DNA of 64,000 bases, from positions 1 through 64,000 of the forward strand of contig BDDD01000055.1 of assembly GCA_001972305.1 (NCBI GenBank), given 5' to 3'. Positions 44,835 through 57,900 of this stretch are shown here, piece after piece. The notes under the pieces are model-generated. The model made no database searches. It worked only from the letters and a program-made list of their open reading frames with translations, and was not told the origin of the DNA. Made by a program: the position numbers and the translations under genes. This stretch comes from Cephalotus follicularis. Its lineage: Eukaryota > Streptophyta > Magnoliopsida > Oxalidales > Cephalotaceae. How positions within the stretch are numbered: the first letter of the stretch is position 1; each line of letters starts with the position of its first letter.

Positions 44835-47270
44835 GATCAGGATATCACCAGCTCCGAGTTAGAGCGGAAGATATTCCCAAGACTGCTTTCAGATCACGAT
44901 ATGGGCACTACGAATTCGTAGTAATGCCTTTTGGGTTGACCAACGCCCCTGCTGCATTCATGAGCTTGATGAACAAGATATTCAGCCCATATCTTGACCA
45001 GTTCATAGTAGTGTTCATCGATGACATCTTGATATACTCGAAGTCTATGGAAGAACATGGTGAACACCTACACTTGGCCTTACAAACTCTCAGAGGCCAT
45101 CAGTTGTATGCCAAGTTTAGTAAATTTGAATTCTGGTTATCAGAGGTGACATTCCTTGGTCATGTTATATCCAGCGCAGGATTGTTAGTAGATCATACAA
45201 AGATCGAAACAGTGAAGAGCTGGAAACGACCAACGAATGTGACGGAAGTCCGGAGCTTTCTTGGCTTGGTAGGATATTACCGTCGGTTTGTAGAAGGCTT
45301 TTCAAAAATAGCAACACCTCTGACTAGATTGACGCAGAAGAATGTGGCTTTTGTTTGGGATGATGCTTGTGAACGGAGTTTCCAAGAATTAAAGCATCGC
45401 CTGACTACTGCGCCAGTCCTAGCCTTACCAGAAGGCAACGAAGGCTTCGTTGTAGACAGTGACGCATCAGGCAGTGGCCTGGGTTGTGTCCTTATGCAGC
45501 ACGGAAGAGTGATCGCATATGCCTCAAGGAAGTTAAAACCCCATGAAGAAAACTATCCCACTCATGATCTTGAGTTAGCAGCGATAGTGTTCGCTCTGTG
45601 CAAATGGAGGCATTATCTATATGGTACAAAGTTCGAGGTGTATACTGATCACAAGAGTTTAAAGTACTTGTTTTCACAGAATGACCTGAATATGAGACAA
45701 CGCAGATGGATGGAGTTGCTTAACGACTATAACTGTGAAATACAATATCATACAGGCAAAGCTAATGTGGTTGCAGATGTTCTTAGTCAGCGATTAGCTT
45801 GCCTAACCATTGCTCATATTCAGACACGCCCATGGATAATGGATCGAATCCGTGAAGCTCAAAGCCTTGATGGTGATCTTCTCAAGCTAGCTTTGAGCGA
45901 TAATGGAGGTTTGAAACCGGAATTTTATGTACAAGGTGACGGATTAATCCGATATCTGGGCAGAATATATGTTCCCAATAATAAAGAAGTAAAGGATGAA
46001 CTGTTGTCGCAAGCGCATCGTTCTAGCTTCTCCGTACATCCAGGAAGTACCAAGATGTACCGGGATCTAAAGCTGGACTATTGGTGGAACAACATGAAAA
46101 GAGAGATAGCTGAATACGTTGCTTCCTGTTTAACATGCCAACAGGTTAAAACAGAACACCAAAGACCAGCAGGATTGTTACAACCGTTGCCTGTGGCACA
46201 GTGGAAATGGGAACACATAACGATGGATTTCATGACAGGACTGCCTGGAACAAGGAATGGTCGTGATGCTATATGGGTAATTGTCGATCGCTTTACTAAG
46301 TCTGCACATTTTCTCGCGATCAAGACGAACTTTTCTCTGTCACGGCTGGCCAATATGTACATTGCTGAAATTGTGAGACTCCATGGAGTACCAATCAGTG
46401 TAGTGTCTGACAGATACCTCCGTTTTACATCGCGGTTTTGGAAGAAACTGCAAGAAGCTTTTGGTACTCAGTTGAATTTTAGCACAGCTTTTCATCTTCA
46501 GACTGATGGACAGTCTGAGAGGACCATTCAGACTCTGGAAGACATGCTGCGAGCATGTGTTTTGGATTGGGGAGGTAGCTGGGAGGACCATCTACCGTTA
46601 GTAGAGTTCTCGTACAATAATAGCTTTCACGCCAGTATTGGTATGGCACCGTTCGAGGCTCTTTATGGAAGGAAGTGCAGAACCCTAATCTGTTGGTTCG
46701 AAGTGGGAAAACAGAGTCTTGTGGGAGAACAGAGTCTTATGGGACCCAAGCTTGTACAAGACACAGTTGAGAAGGCAAAAGTTATCCGGGAAAGGCTCCG
46801 TACAGCACAAAGCCGATAGAAAAGCTATGCAGACCATCACAGGCGAGAATTGGAGTTCGCTGTGGGCGATCATGTATTCCTTAAAGTCTCTCCGACTAAA
46901 GGAATTATGAGGTTCGGCCAGAAAGGGAAACTGACCCCTCGGTTTATAGGACCTTTCGAGATCCTAGAGAGAGTAGGTCCTGTTGCTTATCGACTTTCCT
47001 TACCACCCAGTCTGGCGGAGGTGCACAAGGTGTTTCATGTTTCGATGCTACGGAAGTACCATCCTGATCCTTCTCACGTTTTACAATGGGAACCTCTAGA
47101 GTTGGGAACGGACTTGAGTTTCGAAGAGATGCCCATCCGAATTCTTGACCGACGAATCAAGCAATTAAGGAACAAAATCATTCCGTTAGTGAAGGTGTTA
47201 TGACAATATCACGGAGTGGAAGAAGCCACGTGGGAAAGAGAAGATGATATGCAAGCTAAATACCCCTAGT
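44812..47270 (+). pseudogene. RT palm to integrase and chromodomain of Ty3 element 3
   Basis: The open frame 44825-46819 (664 codons) starts at [14 protein letters not shown], so protease and the RT fingers are missing. RT has FIDDILIYS (residue ~64). RNase H has [18 protein letters not shown] (catalytic Glu kept) and [10 protein letters not shown]. Integrase has HHCC, MDFMTG, VSDR and QSERTIQ. An 18-bp tandem duplication (ACAGAGTCTT twice, ~46710-46740) adds residues. TAG at 46817 replaces Gln of AQSRQKSY. A continuation 46820-47203 holds GPFEILERVG and PIRILDRRIKQLRN, then TGA in place of Trp and a last TAG near 47268 in YP-LF. It is the best-preserved long frame in the window but cannot start or finish normally. 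Confidence 0.9.
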
Positions 47271-47283
47271 TGTTTTCACCCTA

Positions 47284-47320
47284 GAAATCTCGGGACGAGA
47301 TTTCTCTAAGGAAGGGAGGA
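47284..47320 (+). other. PPT-adjacent hairpin and polypurine tract of Ty3 element 3
   Basis: Perfect 8-bp arms GAAATCTC (47284-47291) and GAGATTTC (47297-47304), loop GGGAC, then TCT and the tract AAGGAAGGGAGGA (47308-47320) abutting the 3' LTR. Confidence 0.85.
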
Positions 47321-50019
47321 TGTAAGAGCCCTAAATATTATAAAATATATTTATTGGGTCTTGTAATTATTTTTCCACTTTTTGGGCTGGACCCGAAATT
47401 ATGATGTATTGATTTGGGCCTTAATGGGATGTAAATTATTATTTTAGGTTTAAGGGTTATTTTATTGGGCCAAGATTAATATTGCACATGGGTAATTGGA
47501 CTTAAACATTTAAGAGGAAAAGGCCAATTATAGAAGACAGCCCAAGCCCAAATAAAGAGTGCAGCCTGCATTCCTTCGAAAGTTTCATGAGAATTCTAGA
47601 GTTTTCGGTTAGCAAGTATATAAGGACAAAGGGTGGCCATGAATTATGCTTTGGCATTTTTCTCACAGGCACTGGTTCCAGAAAAGTCGAGAGAAGTGAG
47701 GAAATGGAAGTGGGGACCGGCTGCTGGCAGGAAGGGAGGAAGAAGACAAGAGGAAGGTCCCCCTGCTTTCAAAAAGTGAAATATTTAAATACCCAACTTG
47801 AGGGAGTAAGGAGAAAGTAGAGCAAGTGTGAAAGAAAGAGACAACTTGAAAGTGTGATAGTCCTAGGCAAGGAAGGAAGTCCAGAAATTGAGGAGCAAGT
47901 AGACCATCTCCATTTCCAACCACCTCAAGGTAGGTTGCTCCATATTTGAGTGCCTACCAGCATATGTGTGTATAGGTGTTTGTTTTGTGTGTTTGTCTAT
48001 TTCTTCTCGGCTGGTGTAATTGTGTGTTGTTATGCTTGCTTGATTGTGTATGATGTGCTGCTGATTGCTGTTAGTATATATAATTGAATCCAAGGTCGCT
48101 GAGCCTTGTTTTACCATGAGCATAATTAAGTACTTTAATATATAATACTTGTACATTGTTGCTACCTTGGCAACTTCGTCCCTGTTCTTGGCGATGCGAC
48201 ACATGAGCATAGTTCACAGAGGTCCCATGGTAGAACTTATGCTCCTCTGCCCGTGCATCCTAGCACGGCCACTGTTGGGCTCCTAGCCGACAAAGCGCCA
48301 GACTCTTCTACCCCACCTGAGCCCCACTGCCAATGCTAGAGACAACGTGCAGAGAAGCTAAAGGTGATCATCAGAGGAGCCAACGCCAATACCATGGTTC
48401 AATGCCAAGGTCTGTCTCGAGATAACAATGCCTGAGAAGATGTCACGCCAGAGGAGACTTAGAGGCGAGGACAGAACTGGGCAAGGCCGAGGTGCAACAC
48501 GCTGTGTCGACGGGCATGCCAGAGATGCCACCCAATGTTGGCCGAGATGAAAGCGTTGGCTTTGCTGAGGTGCCATGTGCAGAGGACACCATACTCCTAT
48601 GCACGCGTTCCGTCCTTTGTGAATGCTCGAGGACGCAAGTGCAGAGGACGCCATTGTCCTCTGCATGTGTCCCATCCTCTGCAAAGTCCATGGATTAATG
48701 CCTGTGGAGCCAAGACGCAGAGGTGCCAACCGTAACTTTGGGAAGCCATTACTGGGCATGCAGTCCGAGGAACCATGGTGCCGAGGTGCCAGGCTCCATC
48801 AGTAATGGCGCTAAGTGGCACAATAAGTTTTGCATGCGTCCTGTGCATGCTAGAAAGGGAGGAATCCCACTAGAGGTGCTGAGGTGAGGTCGACGCTAAG
48901 GCGCCGAGGTGCCACGGATAGTCGCCATCGTGCAGCGTTGGGGCCGAGAAAACTCACACTCCTAGGAACGTCTTTTGCGAAGCCAGTTTGCACTAGGTGT
49001 GAATGAAGAAGAAGACAATGCTCTTTGGCATTATATGCGTCCTCGGGCAAGTATTTTTAAAGTAACGCATGCGTCCTCAACACGTGATTGTGCATGCATG
49101 TATTTTCAAGGCATAGAGAGTGATATTGCCTGCATGCGCCATGCACACGTAGAGCATTGTATAGGAAGCGCCATGACCATGTACTCTAGTCAGACTTAAT
49201 GAATAGAATTAGTAAAGGAAGTTTAAGGATAATACCAGGCTGGTGAGCCCGACTGGGGAGAATTCTGCCGAGCAGGTGAACCCAATGGGTGAATACCGCG
49301 AGGCAGGTGATCCTCGGGCGAATCCGCTAGTGGTGAACCTAAAGGTGAATTCCGCCAGAGCTGGTGATCCAAAGGGTGAACCGCCAGAGCAGGTGAGAAA
49401 ATGGGCGAATTCCGCTCGGCAGGTGAACCCGGAGGAGAATTCCGCGGGCAGGTGAGCCTAAAGGTGAACCATGTATATTGACCAAGACCATAGGATGACC
49501 GGACTAGACTCCTCTGTATTATGATATTTATGTATGATTCGAGTAGAGTAGTCCGAGGATAAAAGCATGATGATGCTTATGTCTGGTTGATGATTTGCAT
49601 ATTTATTATTATTTTCTTCTCTGCTTGCATTGTTTGTTCCTCTGGTATGTGCCCGTATATGGGGTGACCTACACAACCCTCAGGGTTGCTGACCCATTCT
49701 TTTGAATGGGCCAAGTACAGGAACAGGTATTGGAGGCACATCGCAGCAGCGACAAGGATAAAGAGTACAGTAAGTTTCTCCTCCTCGACAGTACGCTTCC
49801 GTGGACAAGTTGCAGGAAATAAATTCTGTATTTATTTTATTCTGGTTCATAGCAGTATGTAATTTATATGATCAAACTGGGTCTATAATCCACACATTAA
49901 ATAAAGGATTTTGATTTGATTTATTTACGTTTTAAATTTTTATGGAAATTATTAATGTTGATTGTACGGATTGCCACGTGTTGAATCGTGGAGCCCATCC
50001 CACGGTTCGGGGCGTGACA
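47321..50019 (+). repeat. 3' LTR of Ty3 element 3, full length
   Basis: It starts TGTAAGAGCCCTAAA and ends GGGGCGTGACA. A GC-rich middle (48230-49190) carries repeated GAGGTGCC and GCAGAGGAC words, including an imperfect ~60-bp duplication near 48570-48690; overlapping ORFs there show no known domain. The GAATTCCGC/CAGGTGAACC minisatellite lies at 49250-49470. The last 772 bases match the truncated 5' LTR. Confidence 0.9.
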
Positions 50020-53000
50020 AAGGGAGAGACGCCGGCGACCGGGAAGAGGCGGCGAGCATCCCTGCGGCTCCTCCATCACCGGTAAGCTTCTTTTCCTCCT
50101 TTCTCTCCTCCCTCGTTTTCTTCTTTCTTCCCTGCCGTCACTGTCACCCCACCGTTCACCGCCGATATCGTCGCGGTTTGGGCCGGTCTTGGTATAAAAG
50201 AGCAGCCCTTCCCATTGACGCCATGTTTGGCGCCGATTCCCGGCGAGTCTCGGCCACCAATGGGTAGCGGGGACGCTGTGGAGGCTAGGGGTGGCGTTAC
50301 CAGTGCAATGGCGACTCGGCCAGAGCTCCGGTGCGGCGACCGCCACCGAGTCTGACCAAGTTTCGGGCGGAGATGTGTAGGCCTGGTTGTTTTGCGACTT
50401 ATTTGTGAAGTGGCCATAGCTGTTGGATGACCGGTGAGTTGACTCAGTGAGTCAACTCACTGCCGGCGGTGGCTGCCCGTTCTCGGGCGAGTCACAGTGA
50501 AATTCGATCAGTAATGTGTTGACCAGCAATTATGGATGCTCAGTTTTGGATGACATCGGAACTTCGGCAGGTTGGCCGGAGTTCCAATTATGATAGATTA
50601 TGTTTCCTATGAATACGTCGTAACGATACGTGCTATGTTTATGCAGCGTGATGGATAATAGAGTTACAAAACGATGACGAGAACCCGATAGTCGATTCAA
50701 AGCTTCGAGGGGTTAGTTCGTGGAAGTATCGGCTCTGATATGGTGAGTAGAACATCTTCTTCCTTACTTTATTTTAATTGTTCTTGATATTCCTTGATGA
50801 TGGATATTAACTATATTCATATGTTGACGATAGCCTGTTGTTGATTTCTATCATTTGTGATATGTTGATTCCATAATTGTTCTTGGAATCCATTATCGGT
50901 GTTTCGATTGAATGTTCATATTGATATGACTTGTTGATAGCTTATTTGACGATTCTGACTGTTGATATCCTATATTGTCGATTCATAAGCCTGTTAATAG
51001 CCTTTGTTATTGGATTCTATCATATGATAAGACTTGTTTCCTGATATTTCTATTGTTGATTATACTTCGATTTTACTTCTTCAATGTTATATATATTTGT
51101 TGGTAGAGCTATTATTGACTTGTCATAAGACGATTTGATCTTTGGTTATTCGGGAATCCTTTGAGTACTCTCGCTTGAACTTCTACTTTGATATGAGACA
51201 TTGTAATTGTATATTCATTTTGACTTGCTATTATATCCGCTTGGCTCCCGCGGATAGATATTTGCTTCTCTGTTATGCTCATTCCCTTTCTTTGTCTTAC
51301 TTTGAATTCTTGCTTGATATGTGTGCTTTGTAGTTCAATTATGATATCATGGTTCGATCGGGATTTGTATGCCCGGTACGTCCTTTCTAAATCATATTTT
51401 CTTGTCTATGACCAAGTAAGGCTCAGATTCTGGGTGATTAGTTCACCCTCTTATTTGTGTTACTTTGTGAGCTTCGTTTTTGGTACCGTTGAGAACTTTG
51501 TATCTTTTGTTGGAAACTTCAGTCATGTGGTGATGTACCTTTTTTCATTTCTGTTGAGGCATTCCTTTCCTCTATTCATTATTTGAGAGTCCTGTTGTTT
51601 TCACATGTGCCCTGTTTTATTATGACTGTGATATTGTTCGGGAATCGTATCCCGTTGTCTTTTCTATTCATGATTTGTGATATGATTCCGAGCGGGTATA
51701 TGCTCGATGTTCTGGGTGACTTGGTCGCCTTCTCACATTTGTGATATCGTGATTGGTTATATCGTTATACTATGCTATACTCTGATGCTGGGTACCGGGT
51801 TTTCTGATATGTATTGCCGATCCAAGGAGTGGTATATGTTCGACGCTCAACTCTACTTAGAAGGCCCATTGGTCTATGATGGGGTGTTATGTGGAAACTG
51901 CCCCCGGGTTCCATACCTGGATCTGCGGCATACTATTGTCTATGATGGTATGCCGAGTGTGAGTGCAGCAGAGCTGCTCCATTACCCTCCTATTGGACTG
52001 TGTTTGGTTGTGAATATATATATTGCATGCGGGTCCCTCGGATAAGGTTGAGTGTGCGTGCGGGTTTCCTCGGCGAGGGCTAGGGTCCGTGCGGTATATG
52101 CCGGCCCCTCGTGCGAGGTATGGATGTTATGCTTACCATAGGCACTCTGCACCGGTTTATGAAGGATGATGTACACATCTTGTAGCCTATTGGCCTGATA
52201 TTATTGCTGCAGCGGTTATGATATGACGCCATGTGATTTGGCGGGGATATGAGACAGTGACTTGATTGGTACCAGCATCCTCTTATATGGTTATGATTCT
52301 TTGGGCACATTACTTTTTTATATTGATACTCTCATTTGAGTTATGATTATATCGTTAACCTTTGATATCCAGATGCTAGATATTATTGCCTTCATTATGA
52401 TATTGTTCAGTGGACTTCCTTGTTGAGTCCCTGGTTATTTCATTGCGAGTCTATCGTATTGTAGAGTATTGACTTGATCAACGGGATTGTTTCTTGGATT
52501 CTCACGTTATTGCATTTGATGAGTTTGAACGTTATTTTATGGAGCCATAATGATCTTTCATTTCTTTCATTTATTGATTCTATCAGCATGAGTTTGCACT
52601 CTTGACCACATCCTTGATTTTTATACTTTATGTACTCTGATTTTATTGTACTCGTGAGTCTTGAGCTTTGAGATGATATTGATTTCTTTTGTGGATCTTG
52701 TTATCATTTATTGACTTATGTTTATTTTGAGGAACTTGATATCCTTCGAGGATCTCGATATTCCTTTTGGATCTTGATATCCTTTATGATTTCTTGATTT
52801 CATTTCTTTCTATGGATTTACATTGTATTCTACTTTGAGCTTGTGTTGTTTATTCTTTTATTTGATATATATTTATGGGAGATGTATTCTTTGTTTCTAC
52901 TCACTTAGTCATTTGGACTAACCCCCCTCTCTTTTCTTTCCCTTCCAGATAAAGGCAAGATGTTAAGTGATCACCAGTTTGTTACTGTTGATGATGGACC

Positions 53001-53509
53001 ACGGAGGCAGGGCATGCTACCAGGATTTTAGCACATGCATAGCATAACTACATCAACTTTTAATTTAGCATTTACTTATGTTTCTATATAATGGTTTTTC
53101 TTTTATGGTTTTGCTTTTAAAAAGGGCCGAGCCCTATAGATTTGCTTTTATTGCCTGGTTAAATGGTTGAGGCTAAGCCCAACCTATGTTTACTGTTTTA
53201 AATTGTGGATTGCTGAGGGCTGAGCCCATTTTAAAACTGTTGATTCCTCCTTCGGGAGTGTGTATATAAACTGTGTTTTTATTTACAGGGGGCATAGTCC
53301 TATAAACGAATACTACATGCCCGATTTTCGTAAAAATTTAAGAGTTAGAAAAATTTTCAAAGTTTTTTGGACACGTTTAACTTTTTGATTTCCAAGTTTA
53401 AAGTGAGTTTTGTAGAAACCATGTGGTGACTTCCGAAAGGAAGTTGCCATGTGGAACATCATATCTGTTCTCAGTAGGATATTGGTTGTTGTAGGGAACG
53501 GGTGTGACA
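50020..53509 (+). repeat. Remnant LTR related to the LARD LTR
   Basis: The left end matches the LARD LTR from about its position 5275 on: a GACGCCGG...ACCGGGA start, CACCGGTAAGCTTC donor-like site, CT-rich tract, GGCGCCGATTCCCGGCGAGTC, and the AGT(C/T)GACTCAGTGAGTC pair near 50430. The first ~400 bases of the LTR are missing where Ty3 element 3 abuts. The middle (50700-52900) is AT-rich with GATAT words. The 3' part holds ACTAACCCCCCTC (~52920), CTGAGCCC and the GGGCAT...ATGCCC stem-loop (53290-53322), ending GAACGGGTGTGACA at 53509. No PBS follows, so it is a 3' or solo LTR. ORFs inside have no recognised product. Confidence 0.75.
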
Positions 53510-54545
53510 TCACCACCTATCTCCTCCGTCTGGCAAATGTTTGACGCCGCACCACCTATAAAAGAACCACTGTGGAATGAAGAATTGAACGTGACCTGTC
53601 TGAGCCACTGACGTCAACTACGGTGGCCGGAATAGGGGTTAGAAGTTTCGGATCACCGACCCTTTAGAACGTCGTTTCAGTCGATTCTGGCACTGGAACG
53701 GAAATCCAACACCACCGACAGATTCCTCTCGTCGAGGCGTACCGGATCCGTACCTCGTTTGCCTCAAACGGTGCTCGTAACAAAAAATTAACTTTTTGGA
53801 CCGTTTTGCTCCTGACGTGAATAATGACCAAACTGCTCATGTCGTGGAACAGCCAAATTACACGCGACGTTCACCTCTCACCGGTAGCCTCTCAAAATCA
53901 GATAAAAACACTGTTAATGCTTTAAGATTATTAATGTTTTAGTCTGTATTGTATGGCTTAAAGCATTACACCATTCGTATCAAGTTTGGAATACTCTGCA
54001 GTGTTGCCTCCAACTAGCACACTTATATTTATACTAGGGTCTTACCTTATTATGGGCTCTTGTCCAAATAGGTCAAACTTTTAGGTGTTCACTTGTTGGA
54101 CATATATTAAAACATATTAGTTAGATACCTAAGTATCCAACATAAAATACCAATAAACCATGTGATTTACTTAATATCGAAAATCATATATTTAATATTT
54201 GAGGTTTAATTAATAAAAAAACACCTTAATGTTAATATTTCGTTCATTAATCTGTTAGTGTGTTTTTTAATTCCCTAAATCATTTTCAAACTCTCTTTAT
54301 GCTCTCTACCGTCTCTCTCCCTCTCACACACTCTTTTCTTTTGTTCTTATTGACCACACCACGCCCCATACACATCACACTCTACCGTCACAACACCAGC
54401 ATCCGTCCACCATCGCACACCAGACAATATGATAGCGATCGAAGTGGTTGAAGTTGTTACTCGTGTTTTTCATTTATTTTTTAATTGTTAAACTTTGTGG
54501 GTAAAATGGTTTTTTAACTAATCTATTAAGATATGTTAGTTATTT
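53510..54545. other. Unassigned segment, GC-rich then AT-rich, no gene supported
   Basis: 53510-53900 is GC-richer than its surroundings and has many CG dinucleotides; both strands contain stops in all frames beyond ~50 codons. I find no similarity to the elements in this window. 53900-54545 is AT-rich intergenic-type sequence with a short inverted pair GTTGGA / TCCAAC around 54110-54145. Confidence 0.4.
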
Positions 54546-54834
54546 GGGTAAAATACAAAAAAAAACCCTGAGATTTGGACTCGTTAACACTTTACCCTAT
54601 TTTTTTTTCAAATATTACATATACCCCATTGACTTACAATTTATGTTTATAAAACAATGGGTTAATGGTTAAATGAACTCAAACCTGAGGGGGTTAATCG
54701 TTAACGGACTCAAACCTGAGGGGGTTAATCGTTAAACGGACTACAACCTGAGAGGGTTTTTGTAATATTTGAAAATATATGAGGCAAAGTGTTAATGAAT
54801 CTAAATCTCAGGGGAGGGTTTTTGTATTTTACCC
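54546..54834. mobile_element. MULE-type MITE with 9-bp target duplication
   Basis: The ends are GGGTAAAATACAAAAA... and its inverted copy ...TTTTTGTATTTTACCC. The inverted repeats extend ~65-70 bp inward through CCCTGAGATTT and TTAACACTTT. The flanks TAGTTATTT (54537-54545) and TACTTATTT (54835-54843) agree in eight of nine bases, a 9-bp TSD as for Mutator-like elements. The centre has two to three tandem copies of an ~32-bp GTTAATCGTTAACGGACTCA-type unit (54661-54750). No transposase is encoded. Confidence 0.8.
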
Positions 54835-57652
54835 TACTTATTTTGTAGGTACTAAAGTGTCAAGTAAACCATAAATGTTTGTTAGCATTTTATCATTAGA
54901 TATAATATCTAATTAAATTGGCTAATTATTTCATTAAGAACCTTAACCGAGCAATTTCATAAGTTGGATATTTTTTATAGATTGATTTAATATCTTTCTT
55001 GGTTTTTCTATCTTAAAAAATGTAATCAATTCTAGGATTGTAATCTTTCAATTAGTCAAGGCTAATCATACAATAAAATAAAATTTAATATTATGAGGCA
55101 TTATTTATTAAATAAAACATTTTTAGTTTTATATCTCATCTCGCATTAGTTTAAAAGATAAAATTTGGTGGGATCATTTTTAATAGTAAAAATATACCCA
55201 ATCAACGGTGAGGCCGTTACAATGCTAGGGATGTCTGTAATTAGATCTCAATTTCAATACTATTATATGAAGAATAATTATCTTTAATAATCAAATAATG
55301 TGTCATGTAACCATTACGTTGCTAGTAAACAAATAAACTCGATTATAGATATATATACATTTTTTCATTTTATGGTTTCTAAGTACAAATACGTAGATGT
55401 TGGACAAAAATATGTCCGTATAAAAAGCAAAACCTTATGATTAGGAAAATACAATCAAAGAATTGTCTTAAGAAATCTTTTGATAAGCTAAAATATGTAT
55501 GAAAATATCAATAGATTTTATACAAAGTGTAGAGATACCTTTTTCAAAATTAAAATTTCACGACAATAATACATTTCCATTATTGGGACTATTACTAATA
55601 ATACTAAATATAAATCATAAACAATGAATATCGAATTGTCAATTACTTACCTTATGTTGATTTTTATTTATTGAATGAATTATTTAACGTATCAATTAAA
55701 CTAGTGTGATTGCAACGAAGGTACGGAGTAAGCTTTTGTAATTTGGTTTTTAAAAGTTGGCATGAACATGATATGCTTCTTATAAGGGTTGTTTCGGTTT
55801 AATTTTTTAAAGTTAGACCCGCCTTTTTTTCTCAAAAAACAGATTTGTTATAAATATTTTGTAATTCAACCATTAATTTTAAACTTTTATCGTGCATGTA
55901 AATTTTCAACTTAATTAAATATATTTAATTAATTCATTTTTATCATTTTATAAGTTATTTATATACAACAAAAAATTAATATATCTAAAAAAATATTTAT
56001 AAATATCTGATTCTTTTTTTAAAAAAATTACACTATTTATATTTGTAGAGCATTAAATATAACTGTTAGATTACAAAATACTGATCACAAATCTATTTTT
56101 TGAGGCAAAAAAAAAAAACGGCCACTTTCATATAACATATCTACTCTCAACAGGCTTTAAGCATAACAGTTCAACAGAAAAAAAATGGGCTTGGGAGATA
56201 TTTGTTGTCACAAATGAGAGCAGAACTTCTCACACATCATTTGCATGATATACATGAATACTGGAAAATAATTATGTTTCAATACTATTAGATCTATTAA
56301 AAATTCTTATTAGTTTTAATTTTTTCATCAGACAGTGATAATATAAAAATAGAATCCTTTGTGACATGACAAATGTTTTAGTTTATTACTTTATCTTATA
56401 ATATTCAATAAAATGTATATACAATAATCTTGAAACATGTGTACTTTATTGAATTGTATAAAATAAAGTGACAAACTACGTGTAACAATAAATTATAACT
56501 CAACAATATATAATAGTTGATATATTATAGAAGAAGATTCATCAATATTATCAATTTTATCAATTATATGTAATCCAGTGTCCCTCCTATGAGTGAAACA
56601 TAATCAATAAAAGTGTTGATATATTTAAATTTTAAAGGAAAATAAGGTTAATGACGTTTCAATGGCATCACCCCACTTATTAGAACGAGAGTTGGCCACT
56701 TATTAGAACGTAGACAATCTATAAATAAATACGGTTCTACGAATAAATATGACTTTGTTTTAATGTGTATATGACTCAGCTTTTCATTTCCAAAATCGCT
56801 TGCTTATCGTCCCTTCATTGGGATTACACGGGTGTATATGATTGGCCCTTTGCAAGGAGATAAAGGGCCATATCATCATCATTCATGTATTAAGAGCCAC
56901 AAAATCTGTAAATGAAGATTGGCCATTTTAAAAGGAATTAAAGGGCCACAAGTAATGAGAGCCACACAACTCGCAACTTCTCATGAGGTTTTTCAACTGA
57001 GAAATAATGAGAATACTTGCTCTATAACATTGAAGTCTATAATAGTTATAATGTTATAGTAAGTAAGATAATAATCCAATAACTCACCGTCACATAAATA
57101 TTAAAAAGTCACTTTTTCCTATTTATGTAACAAAATTTATTTTTAATTTACGTGATTATAAATTATTGATTTAGTAAATTATTATGTGACACAATAAATG
57201 TATACAAAAATCTGTGTAGGACGAAATTATAACATATTACCCAACATTATTGTTTTTGTATTCTTATGAAAAGGTTAATAAGAATATTCGTTTTTATCAT
57301 TTGAATCATGTCCATTGCAATTTAAGTAGCATTAGAAATGAATAAGTATCACCTTTTTTTTATTTATAATAAGAATTACCTTGCACTGTCTAACTGTAAC
57401 AGTATAGATTTTGCAAAATGAACCTTTGACAACTAAGAAGAGGAAAACGCTCTTTGTTATTGAATTGGAGGGGAAACTATTGCTATCAACACATTCCAAG
57501 CTACGTTAAGCCAACATAGCTTGGAATAAAAACATTTTGTTATCTTTCACATGCACATGTATTTTGTCTAGTAATGCCATTTCAGTTAATGTTATTAACG
57601 TTACACACCTTTTAAACAAAGTCATCATAGAAGCAGCGGCCTCCTAAGAGAA
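54835..57652. other. AT-rich intergenic DNA, no gene seen
   Basis: All six frames are short. The details worth noting are two copies of CCACTTATTAGAACG (56677 and 56697), an imperfect ~95-bp repeat built on GATTGGCC...AAAGGGCCA (56843 and 56919), and a perfect 11-bp hairpin with arms ATTCCAAGCTA and TAGCTTGGAAT (57493-57527). Confidence 0.6.
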
Positions 57653-57892
57653 TAGGGGTGATAATGTGGGTCATGACACGTAAATCTGACTCGAACCCGA
57701 CACGATAATAAATTAAATGGGTTTAATCTAAATTTTGTCTAATTATATCAGTATTAACTCGTATAACTTAATTTGAATTGAATTCATATTTGGGTTAACC
57801 CGACTTCGACCAGCTAAATAAGACAGAACCTGACTCGAACCCGACCCAAGCACGATAAAGACACGACTCGTTGACACGAATTACCACCTCTA
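57653..57892. mobile_element. hAT-type MITE with perfect 8-bp TSD
   Basis: A 240-bp element with imperfect terminal inverted repeats TAGGGGTGATAAT (left) and the complement of ATTACCACCTCTA (right), the usual hAT-like end. TAAGAGAA is present on both sides (57645-57652 and 57893-57900). The inside contains several GACTCGAACCCGAC and GACACGA words common in plant nonautonomous hAT elements. No coding capacity. Confidence 0.85.
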
Positions 57893-57900
57893 TAAGAGAA

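Larger units (their letters stand above)
42556..50019 (+). mobile_element. Ty3 element 3 (Tekay-like) with truncated 5' LTR and internal pol deletion
   Basis: The parts are: the last 767 bases of the 5' LTR (42556-43322), a weak PBS, gag (43434-44834), RT to integrase (~44812-47270), PPT (47308-47320) and a full 2699-bp 3' LTR (47321-50019). The 5' LTR lacks its first ~1.9 kb where it meets copia sequence, so no TSD can be checked. The base AAGGG after 50019 begins a different LTR family, into which this element probably inserted. Confidence 0.85.

Noticed and set aside
48358..48848. Overlapping ORFs on both strands in the GC-rich middle of the element 3 LTR
   Set aside because: Composition-driven open frames with GAGGTGCC repeats and no similarity to a known domain.
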